Source: Paraspadella gotoi (lineage: Eukaryota; Chaetognatha). From it: a stretch of 64,000 nt of DNA. Both the position numbers and the translations under genes were made by a program. The notes under the pieces were generated by a model. That model worked only from the letters and a program-made list of their open reading frames with translations. It was not told the origin of the DNA and did not search any database. The stretch is taken from contig CM119264.1 in assembly GCA_051294375.1 (NCBI GenBank), positions 1,576,522 through 1,640,521 on the forward strand, written 5' to 3'. This document shows, in pieces, positions 56,036-64,000 of the stretch. Position 1 is the stretch's first letter; each line of letters starts with the position of its first letter.

Positions 56036-56430
56036 CCATAAGCAACGGATATCGATTTCTAATTCTTCACCTTAATTCCAACGCTAGCTCTACATCCAAC
56101 ATAAAAAAGTATCCTTTCACTTAATAGCTATCTTGCCCCTGACTTTTGACAGGCTATGGCGCTTTAAGGCCTCCATCACTCTTACAAGATATTGTAAATT
56201 GTAATACCAGGACTCTTTCACAGTCTATTTTATTTTCTAACACTTAAAGAATTATGATAATACAAAGAAATAAACTGGTTAAATACTCCTTAACCCAAAA
56301 ATATATACGAAATTCACCAAGAAATGGAATCACAAAAAAAACCAACTGCAAAACGATTAAGTAACCAACTGGAAGGAAAAAAAATTCACAAAAGTTTGTG
56401 AAGAAAGAAAATCCGATGACACGAATCGAG
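56036..56430. other. Unannotated AT-rich stretch
   Basis: Nothing recognised. Confidence 0.35.
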
Positions 56431-56439
56431 AAAAAAAAA

Positions 56440-56620
56440 GTGGGGAGGAAGAGGAGGAGGAGGAGGAGGAAGAGGAGGGAGGGTTTCTTCTTTTTTTGAG
56501 GGAGAGTTATTCTTTTTTTTTATCTTTCTTTCTCTTTATTTCTATTTCTTTTCTGTCTCTTTCTATCTCTCTTTCAACCTTCTCTTTCTTTACTTTCTTT
56601 TCTTTACTTCTTAATTTATC
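56440..56620. repeat. (GAG)n and T/C-rich tract
   Basis: GAGGAGGAGGAGG at 56449-56480, then TTTCTTTCTCTT-rich 56510-56610. Confidence 0.75.
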
Positions 56621-56927
56621 GATAGTTTATGAAAATAATAGTTAAATTATATTATCTTCTGTACCTAATAAATGATTGTTGCGTAACATTTTTTTCTAAT
56701 TTCTTCACATATCTTTTTCCGAAATTATATTTTTATCTTCTCCCTTCTTCTTCCGATTCCTTCTTCCAACCGACTCATCCATGATTCGCTTCCTCCCTTT
56801 TCCAACAGCATTTAATTTGCTATTCCATTATCAGTAAGAGGATAACTCGTCGCGCAAAAACCAAAAAAAAAAGCCAAAAAAAAGCAAAATCAATTCCCGA
56901 ATCTAAACTTTTCACAAAACAGAGGAC

Positions 56928-56967
56928 AAAAAAGGGAGAGAAGGGAGAGAAGGGAGAGAAGGGAGAG
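56928..56967. repeat. 10-bp GGGAGAGAAG repeat at gap edge
   Basis: About four units of GGGAGAGAAG running into the gap at 56968. Confidence 0.85.
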
Positions 56968-57356
56968 NNNNNNNNNNNNNNNNNNNNNNNNNNNNNNNNN
57001 NNNNNNNNNNNNNNNNNNNNNNNNNNNNNNNNNNNNNNNNNNNNNNNNNNNNNNNNNNNNNNNNNNNNNNNNNNNNNNNNNNNNNNNNNNNNNNNNNNNN
57101 NNNNNNNNNNNNNNNNNNNNNNNNNNNNNNNNNNNNNNNNNNNNNNNNNNNNNNNNNNNNNNNNNNNNNNNNNNNNNNNNNNNNNNNNNNNNNNNNNNNN
57201 NNNNNNNNNNNNNNNNNNNNNNNNNNNNNNNNNNCATAAAGTTCAATAATTTTGGTAAGGTTTTCACAAAAAGCTACTTAGTTATTTATTTCAATATTTT
57301 TATAATTTTAATCGATATTATGTGGTGGTATTTTCACACCGCCTCACGTCCGTCCC

Positions 57357-57548
57357 CTTGGCTCAGAGGAGGAACGAACCATCCCAGGCGTTGTGTTCCA
57401 TCCACAGTCCTAATGACTTCCATCTGTGTTGGCAAAGCGAGACCGTCCTAGGGACAGGAGGTGTCACTCAGGGTCGGAAGCCCCCAAAGCCAACCGTGAG
57501 ATGCCCCATCCCAATGGGCATCACAGGCAACCCGGCTATTGTCATAAT
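57357..57548. repeat. Dispersed repeat family B, copy 2
   Basis: Counterpart of 46913-47115: TTGGCTCAGAGGAGGAACG, ACCATCCCAGGCGTTGTG, GAAGCCCCCAAAGCCAACC, GAGATGCCCCATCCC. Followed about 120 bases later by family C, possibly one composite element. Confidence 0.7.
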
Positions 57549-57667
57549 TAAGATATTTGGGATGCATGTGGTGGCATTAAATGAATATAATTTTTTTTTA
57601 ATAAAAGAACAGTCTGCTTCTTGTATTCGAGCGCGGAGTACAATTCCCAATTGAATCATACTTTGAA

Positions 57668-57770
57668 TGAACGAGATTGTGAGAGAGTCTTGATTGAAAG
57701 CTTGCAGGGTCATTCTATGTTAGATTTCTTATTTATTGAATGATTGTATCAATTTCATAATATTTGAAAC
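57668..57770 (+). repeat. Dispersed repeat family C, copy 3
   Basis: GAGTCTTGATTGAAAGCTTG, CAGGGTCATTCTATG, CTTATTTATTGAATGATTG and ATCAATTTCATAATA. A shortened version of copy 2. Confidence 0.7.
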
Positions 57771-57774
57771 TAAT

Positions 57775-58075
57775 TTCAAAGAAAGAAGTAACTTTTTTCT
57801 CGCTTTTCTGCTTTTAGTTTCCACGCGATTTTTTCGCGGCTTCTCGCCTGAGCGAAAGGTTAATCAGGATTCCACAGTTTTTGAGCTCTCTCTCTCTCTC
57901 TCTCTAATATCTGAAATAATTTCAAAGACAAGAACTAACTTATTTCGCATTTTCTGCTTTTATTTCACGCGATTTTTTCCTGTCTCGCTGAGGGCAAAGG
58001 TTATCAGGATCACAGTTTATTGGAGTCTCTCTCTCTCATCTTTTCTTCCTCCTCTCTCTCTCTCTCTTTTCTCTA

Positions 58076-58128
<53 letters not shown>

Positions 58129-58135
58129 TCTCCCT
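57775..58135. repeat. Tandem duplication of about 125 bases plus (CT)n tracts
   Basis: TTTCTGCTTTTA...TTCACGCGATTTTTTC...AAGGTTA.TCAGGAT..CACAGTTT occurs at 57780-57885 and 57915-58022, each followed by a CT tract (57888-57905 and 58025-58133). Confidence 0.8.
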
Positions 58136-58192
58136 GGTAGGGACCAAGAGAAACCTAATCATAAAAGCGAAGAATAAGAAAAAGGAAAATGT

Positions 58193-58262
58193 TGAATGAC
58201 GACGACNNNNNNNNNNNNNNNNNNNNNNNNNACGACGACGACGACGACGACGACGACGACAA
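58193..58262. repeat. (GAC)n repeat around a 25-N gap
   Basis: GACGACGAC before 58207 and after 58231. The gap is surely within the same repeat. Confidence 0.9.
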
Positions 58263-58332
58263 TAATGTGGAACGAGAGAAGCATAAAGAGGAAAACGAAC
58301 AAAGATTTTCTTTCTCTTCCGGAATCTTATCT

Positions 58333-58660
58333 TTTTTTCTTTTCTTTTCTTTTCTTTTGATTTTTTTTTCTTTCTTCTGATTTCTTTTCTTTTCTTTTCT
58401 CTTTTCTTTTCTTTTCTTTTCTTTTCTTTTCTTTTCTTTTCTTTTCTTTTCTTTTCTTTTCTTTTCTTTTCTTTTCTTTTCTTTTCTTTTTTTCTTTTCT
58501 CTTCTTTTCTTTTTTTTCCTTTTATTTTCTATTCTTTTCTTTTCTTTTATTTTTGTTTCTTTTCTTGTCTTTTCTTGTCTTTTCTTTTCTTTTCTTTTCT
58601 TTTCTTTTCTTTTCTTTTCTTTTCTTTTCTTTTCTTTTCTTTTCTTTTCTTTTCTTTTCG
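58333..58660. repeat. (TTTTC)n pentanucleotide array
   Basis: About 60 TTTTC units, with an interrupted zone at 58480-58575. An identical motif lies at 5846-5876, where it is cut by a gap. Confidence 0.95.
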
Positions 58661-58679
58661 TTTATTTAAACGAAATCCA

Positions 58680-59060
58680 AAGACTTCACCGCCAACTTTT
58701 CTCTCAACTTTTCATCTATAATCTATAATTCAACTTTATAATTATTTTGAAAATAACTAATGCAACACGAAATATTACTGGCACACATTTTTTTATAGTA
58801 TATTAAGATAGAGTTTCTAGCACTTATAAATGTGATAATACCACGTATAAAGCAGAATACGACAATGAATTTATAAATTCCAAAAAAAATAATACGCTCA
58901 TATTAGATTTTGCGCATTATATTACTTACCCTGCGCTATTATCACCTCCTAGCAACAATAGAAGGTGTGAATATCCCTCACTACGTCCTAAGTCAATTCA
59001 CATTTTCCTCCTCATTCCAACTCACTGAAACATTTTCGTGGCCCGTTTCTATCACCGCCC
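58680..59060. other. Unannotated AT-rich stretch
   Basis: Nothing recognised. Confidence 0.35.
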
Positions 59061-59064
59061 AATT

Positions 59065-59195
59065 ATTTGCTTTAGTTTAATCTTTTATTCTTTTCTAAAC
59101 TCAACTAATTTGCTTTAGTTTAATCTTTTATTCCTATTTAAACTCAATTAATTTGCTTTAGTTTAATATTTTATTCTTTTCTAAACTCAACTCTT
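59065..59195. repeat. 43-bp minisatellite, three copies
   Basis: TTTGCTTTAGTTTAATCTTT recurs three times (from about 59067, 59109 and 59151), with intervening ATTC..TAAACTCAA. Confidence 0.9.
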
Positions 59196-59384
59196 TTTCT
59201 CCTTTCTCTTTTTCAAGTGGTTGACTGTCGTCGCTTGCGTTCGACATCCGCGTTGCCACTAAAGAAAATTAACCTCTTTTCTCTCAATACGTTCTATCTT
59301 ATTGGGTTTACTTTACATTCCCTACCAAGATTTGTTAATTTATTTTTTAATAAACTCTTTCATTCTTTCACTTTCCTTGCTGAC

Positions 59385-59532
59385 GATGACTAACGGGTCC
59401 TCGGCTTGGAACCACGCCCCCAAGGTGATTCGACGCTCGTCCTTGCACTTCCCGAAGGGGTAGGTACCGGGTTGGGATTGAACCCGGTACTTAGTGGTCA
59501 TGAGGCGATGGCTTTACTCAATGAGCCACCTC
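59385..59532 (-). mobile_element. tRNA-derived SINE, copy 2
   Basis: On the minus strand GGTGGCTCATTGAGTAAAGC (A-box region) is followed by GGGTTCAATCCCAACCCGGT (B-box region). This is the best-preserved tRNA-like head in the window. The body ends near 59385 and lacks the tail seen in copies 3 and 4. Confidence 0.8.
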
Positions 59533-59681
59533 CTTTTCAAGTTTCACCACAAAGTCACTTTATTTCCGAAACTTCTCTTTCACACAAACCCCTTAATAGT
59601 AATCATTAATGACCTCTAACTCAATATTAACTTTACATTTCAACCTTCACTTTTCTCACTCGCCTCTCCCCTGAGAGAGAG

Positions 59682-59710
59682 GAGAGAGAGAGAGAGAGGA
59701 GAGAGAGAGA
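59682..59710. repeat. (GA)n at gap edge
   Basis: GA units enter the 918-N gap that starts at 59711. Confidence 0.9.
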
Positions 59711-60628
59711 NNNNNNNNNNNNNNNNNNNNNNNNNNNNNNNNNNNNNNNNNNNNNNNNNNNNNNNNNNNNNNNNNNNNNNNNNNNNNNNNNNNNNNNNNN
59801 NNNNNNNNNNNNNNNNNNNNNNNNNNNNNNNNNNNNNNNNNNNNNNNNNNNNNNNNNNNNNNNNNNNNNNNNNNNNNNNNNNNNNNNNNNNNNNNNNNNN
59901 NNNNNNNNNNNNNNNNNNNNNNNNNNNNNNNNNNNNNNNNNNNNNNNNNNNNNNNNNNNNNNNNNNNNNNNNNNNNNNNNNNNNNNNNNNNNNNNNNNNN
60001 NNNNNNNNNNNNNNNNNNNNNNNNNNNNNNNNNNNNNNNNNNNNNNNNNNNNNNNNNNNNNNNNNNNNNNNNNNNNNNNNNNNNNNNNNNNNNNNNNNNN
60101 NNNNNNNNNNNNNNNNNNNNNNNNNNNNNNNNNNNNNNNNNNNNNNNNNNNNNNNNNNNNNNNNNNNNNNNNNNNNNNNNNNNNNNNNNNNNNNNNNNNN
60201 NNNNNNNNNNNNNNNNNNNNNNNNNNNNNNNNNNNNNNNNNNNNNNNNNNNNNNNNNNNNNNNNNNNNNNNNNNNNNNNNNNNNNNNNNNNNNNNNNNNN
60301 NNNNNNNNNNNNNNNNNNNNNNNNNNNNNNNNNNNNNNNNNNNNNNNNNNNNNNNNNNNNNNNNNNNNNNNNNNNNNNNNNNNNNNNNNNNNNNNNNNNN
60401 NNNNNNNNNNNNNNNNNNNNNNNNNNNNNNNNNNNNNNNNNNNNNNNNNNNNNNNNNNNNNNNNNNNNNNNNNNNNNNNNNNNNNNNNNNNNNNNNNNNN
60501 NNNNNNNNNNNNNNNNNNNNNNNNNNNNNNNNNNNNNNNNNNNNNNNNNNNNNNNNNNNNNNNNNNNNNNNNNNNNNNNNNNNNNNNNNNNNNNNNNNNN
60601 NNNNNNNNNNNNNNNNNNNNNNNNNNNN

Positions 60629-61440
60629 TTCGTACTCTTCTCTCCCTGCTTCCCCCTCCCCCTCCTCTCCTTTTCCTTCACCTCTCCCTTCTCCCCTTCC
60701 CTTCCCCACCTCTCTCTCCCTCCTCATTCTCTCCCCCTTTCCCTTACCTCCCCTCCCCCCTCCCCTTCCCTCTCCTTCTCCCTCTCTTTCCCTATCCCCC
60801 TCTTCTCTCCCTCCTCATTTTCCCCCTTTCCTCCTCTCATCTCCCTTCCCCCATCCCATCTCCTTTCCCGCCCCTTCCTCCATTCTTCCTTTTATTTTTT
60901 GTATTCCCTCATTCCCTTCCCTTTCCTTACCTCCCCTCCCTCTCTATTTATATCCCTATTCCCTTCCCCTCCACTCAATTCCGCTCATTCCCTTCCCCCT
61001 TCCCTTCCCTCCTCTTCCCTCTCTATTAATATCTCCCCTTTTCCTCCCCCTTCCCCCCTCCCCCTCTCCTCCCCTTCTCCCTCTCTTCTCCTTCTCCCCT
61101 TCCTTCCCGCCTCCCCGTCTCCTTCTCCATCTCTATTCTCTCCCCCTCCTTCCTCCCTCCTACCCCTCTCTCCCTTCTTCCTGTCCCCACCCTCCCATCT
61201 CCCATCATCTCCTAATCTCCTCATCCCTTCCCCCTCCGTCTCTCTCATCTCTAATCTCCCCTTCCTCCCCTGCCCCTCTCTCCTCATTCACTATTCCCTC
61301 CACGCTCCTCACTCCTCCTATTCTCTCCCTTCCTCACCCTCCCACCCTTCTCCATCTTCCCTTCCCCTCCCTCCCCTTCCCCTCCTTTTCACTCCCCTCT
61401 CTCCTTTCCTCCCTCATCCTCTTCACCCTTTCCTCCTTTT
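60629..61440. repeat. Long polypyrimidine tract (CCCTTCC/CTCC type)
   Basis: About 800 bases with almost no A or G on the plus strand. Ser/Pro/Leu-rich plus frames and Arg/Gly/Glu-rich minus frames are artefacts. Confidence 0.9.
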
Positions 61441-61594
61441 CCAGTCGCGCTATCAAATCAGTAAATTGGCTACTTAACGTTTCTTCCTCTTTTTTCTCTC
61501 CGCCCAAAATTGGAAGTTTTCACAAAACCAACTTACTTGACAGAGAGAGATTAAAGAAAGAGATGAGAGAGAGAGAGAGATAGAGAGAAGAGAG

Positions 61595-62425
61595 AGAGAG
61601 AGAACCAAAGATACTTAAGAGAATAGTAAGAATTCCAATCTAGCATTTTCTTTGTAGTCGGCTATGCATAAGTAAACCACCATAATCAGGCGTGACCCGG
61701 TGGCTCATTTACTAAAGCCATCAGCTTACATGACGCAATTAGGTATGGGTTTCATCCACACGCCCAGATCCGCTGCCGAAGCGTAGAATGACCGCAAAGC
61801 CGCGATTCCAATCAGCGGAGGCACGTTCCATGGAATGCAAGAGGTGGTATAGAAGTATAAGGAAGTCATTTCGCACGACGCAGCCTTTTCCTTTTCTTTC
61901 TTTTTAAATGAGATCTTAATGCTAATACAAACAAAAGTAATAAAAATTTTTTAAAAATTATAGTAAAAAATTTATATAAAATTTTAGAATTCAAAGTCGC
62001 TGTAAACGATAACCAGAAATTGATCGGGGAGAAAAAAAAAAGACAGGAAAAACGTTGAAAAGAAATAGAAACATAAAAAGAGAAAACTTTTTGGCGTCAA
62101 AAGTGAGAAGAAAAAGAAAAAAGAGAAAAAAAAACAAAAATAAAGAATCTTAATAGCGTTCGTGACCATTAGACTGAATGCGTATGCCACGAGAAATCAA
62201 CTCAATACCCACGCAAGTATTCTTTTTGTCCCAAACCTTTTTTTTCGTCACCCTAGTGGTCTCGCTCTCTAGTCCGCTCATCTGTCAATCCCCAGCTTAG
62301 CACTTCACTTTTGTGACAATTGCCACCTAGCCAATCACTCAGTGACTATTGGCCACCTAGCGCAATTCAATCTCTTGTGACTATTCCATCCAACCATCAT
62401 CTTTCTCCCAGTCAAGTTATCACTG
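61595..62425. repeat. 0.84-kb tandem duplication, copy 1
   Basis: Starts AACCAAAGATACTTAAGAGA and ends near CAGTCAAGTTATCACTG. It contains SINE copy 3, an AT-rich segment, a purine-rich segment (62025-62150) and a CCACCTAGCCAATCA repeat. Copy 2 follows after a short (CT/AG) junction. Confidence 0.9.
61689..61885 (+). mobile_element. tRNA-derived SINE, copy 3
   Basis: GGCGTGACCCGGTGGCTCAT starts the A-box region and GGGTTTCATCC the B-box region. The body includes CCGCGATTCCAATC and GCAAGAGGTGGTATAGAAG and ends around CGCAGCCTTTTCC. Small indels relative to copy 4. Confidence 0.8.
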
Positions 62426-62532
62426 AATCTCTCTCTCTAGAGAGAGAGCCAAAGATACTTAAGAGATAGTAAGAGAATTCCCATTCTACGATCTTCTTTG
62501 TAGTCGGGCATTGCATAAGTAAAACACCTTCA

Positions 62533-62735
62533 GGCGTGACCCGGTGGCTCATTTACTAAAGCCATCAGCTCATGACCATTAGGTACTGGGTTCCATCCCA
62601 ACCCGGCACCTACCCTGCGGGAAGCGTGAGGATGACCGCAAGCCCGGTTCCAATCGCAGGGACCCGTTCCATGGATGCAAGAGGTGGTTATAGAAGTTAA
62701 GGAGAGTCATTTTCGGCACACGCAGCGCCTTTTCC
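62533..62735 (+). mobile_element. tRNA-derived SINE, copy 4
   Basis: GGCGTGACCCGGTGGCTCAT, B-box-like GGGTTCCATCCCAACCCGG, a GCGGGAAGCGTGAGGATGAC body, and the tail CACGCAGCGCCTTTTCC followed by a T-rich stretch. It was duplicated together with its flanks, so it is not an independent insertion from copy 3. Confidence 0.8.
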
Positions 62736-63149
62736 TTTTCCTTTTTTTAAAATGTAGATACTTATGCAATAACAAACAAAATGTAATAAAAAAGTTTTTT
62801 AAAAATTTAGTGAGAGAAAATTTATATAAAATTTTTAGATTCAGTCGCTGTAAATCGACTTAACCAAGAAATTGTCGCGGGAGAAAAAAAGAAAAAGAAG
62901 GAGAAAACGTGAAAGAGAAAATGAAATAAAAAGAGAAACTTTTTTGCGTCAAAAGTGAGAAAAAGAAAAAGAAAAAGAGAAAAAAAAAACAAAAGATAAA
63001 GAATCTTAATGCGTTCGTCCATTAGACTGAATCGTTGCCCGAGAAATCAACTCATCCCACGCAAAGTATCTTCTTTGTCCCAAACCCTTTTTTCGTCACC
63101 CTAGTGTCTCGCTCTCTGTCGCTCTCGGTCAATCCCCAGCTTAGCACTT

Positions 63150-63245
63150 TCTCTCTTGTGACTATTGCCACCCTAGCCAATCATCTCTTGTGACTATTGC
63201 CACCCTAGCCAATCATCTCTTGTGACTATTGCCATCCAAGCCAAT
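63150..63245. repeat. 32-bp minisatellite (TCTCTTGTGACTATTGCCAC)
   Basis: Three units with ACTATT at 63161, 63193 and 63225, exactly 32 apart. Copy 1 of the duplication (62315-62400) holds two to three diverged units. Confidence 0.9.
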
Positions 63246-63284
63246 CATCTCTTCCTCGCCCAGTCAAGTTCTCACTGTCACTTT

Positions 63285-63475
63285 TAGCACTCACCCTTCC
63301 TAATAACCTTTTACACGCGCCTGTAACACTCACGCTCGCTTATCGCACATACCCTTCTCACTGACTTTACACATTCACTTTTCACACACGCCTTTCACAC
63401 TTTTTTTAACACTTGTATTTACACTCACCTTTAACACTCTCCTTTCACACTCGCTTTCCATTTAAATATACATCT
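63285..63475. repeat. Degenerate TTTACACTCAC repeats
   Basis: TTT(A/C)ACACTC(A/G)C words recur about every 18-20 bases. Confidence 0.7.
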
Positions 63476-63539
63476 TTTCCTCAATTCACTGTCACCTCTA
63501 AAACTCACTCGCCCACTTCATTCACGATCAACTCCCTTA

Positions 63540-63960
63540 GTCTTTCCACTGTTTTCTTTCATCTTCCTCCTCCCTTCTCCCCTCCTTCCCCCACTCTCCA
63601 CCCCCTTTACCTCCCTCGTATTCCCCCTTCCCTCCCCTTATTTCCTCCTCCCTCTCCTCCCTCCTTTTCCTCCCCACTTCCTCCCCTTCTTCCCCCTTTT
63701 CCTCCCCCTCTCCTCCCATTCCTATCTCCTTCTTCCCCCTTCCCCCCTCTCCTCCCCCACTCCTCCCCCTTGCTCCCCTCTCCTCTTCCCCCTTCCTCTC
63801 TTCTTTTCCTCCCTTCCTCCCCCTCTCCTCCCCTTCTCTCTCCTTCTTCCCCCTTTCTCCCCTCTCCTCCCCTTCCTCTCTTCTTTCCTCCCTTCCTCCC
63901 CCTCTCCTCCCCATTCCTCTCTCTTTCTCCCCCTTCCTCCCCTCCTTCTTCCCCGCTCCT
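63540..63960. repeat. Polypyrimidine tract (CCTCCCCTTCC type)
   Basis: About 420 bases of nearly pure C/T. From 63650 a loose unit of CTCCTCCCCTTCCTC recurs. Minus-strand Gly/Arg/Glu-rich frames are artefacts. Confidence 0.9.
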
Positions 63961-64000
63961 TCTTAATTCTATTTTCCTTTATTTTCGCTCCCACCAAAAT

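Larger units (their letters stand above)
62446..63280. repeat. 0.84-kb tandem duplication, copy 2
   Basis: CCAAAGATACTTAAGAGATA to CAGTCAAGTTCTCACTG, with the same internal order as copy 1. Differences are mainly single-base indels and a longer 32-bp repeat. Confidence 0.9.

Noticed and set aside
60899-61477. Open frame of 192 codons, Ser/Pro/Leu-rich
   Set aside because: Translated polypyrimidine tract.

Overview
The window is eukaryotic nuclear DNA from a draft genome assembly. It is most likely from an invertebrate animal, though the species cannot be named from the sequence. It has no bacterial-style gene packing, no intact protein-coding gene and no complete RNA gene. What it does contain are tRNA-derived SINEs, LTR-retrotransposon remains primed by tRNA-Leu, hAT-like transposon ends, MITE-like elements, satellites, and an extreme load of microsatellites and polypurine/polypyrimidine tracts. 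Seventeen N gaps interrupt it. Five are exactly 25 N, which looks like a placeholder size. Some stretches (about 25.1-25.7 kb, 30-33.7 kb and 36.2-38 kb) carry many small insertions and deletions relative to sister copies in the same window, as uncorrected long-read gap filling would.

Layout. 0-13.6 kb: simple repeats, polypurine tracts, small minisatellites, a MITE-like element at 9.43-9.64 kb and six gaps before 8 kb. 13.6-14.2 kb: a 32-bp satellite followed by an hAT-type transposon end. 14.2-18.9 kb: a decayed, minus-strand Ty3/gypsy-like LTR retrotransposon with one LTR, a tRNA-Leu primer site, gag, a retropepsin and a reverse transcriptase carrying YVDD. 18.9-28.6 kb: two arms of about 2.8 kb in inverted orientation around an unrecognised 3.3-4.1 kb centre. 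The arms look like two copies of a noncoding hAT-like element, one cut off exactly at the LTR edge. 29.0-38.1 kb: a tandem duplication of a unit of about 3 kb (hAT end, 32-bp satellite, 31-bp repeat, GAC/GAT repeat, AG and GAAA repeats). The second copy is interrupted by a clean 2.5-kb island that carries a broken minus-strand coding relic. 38-58 kb: mostly CT/AG tracts and minisatellites, with a second MITE copy, one SINE, a tRNA-Leu 3' half joined to a second LTR, and three dispersed repeat families. 58-64 kb: a (TTTTC)n array, three SINE copies (two of them inside an 0.84-kb tandem duplication) and long CT tracts.

There is no gene network to describe. The region is accessory, repeat-dominated DNA. 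Its interest lies in how the repeats are nested and duplicated, in the recurrence of unrelated satellites with a 32-bp period, in the tRNA-Leu half next to an LTR, in the unidentified coding relic at 34.4-34.8 kb, and in the question of how much of the 13-38 kb structure is biology and how much is assembly artefact.
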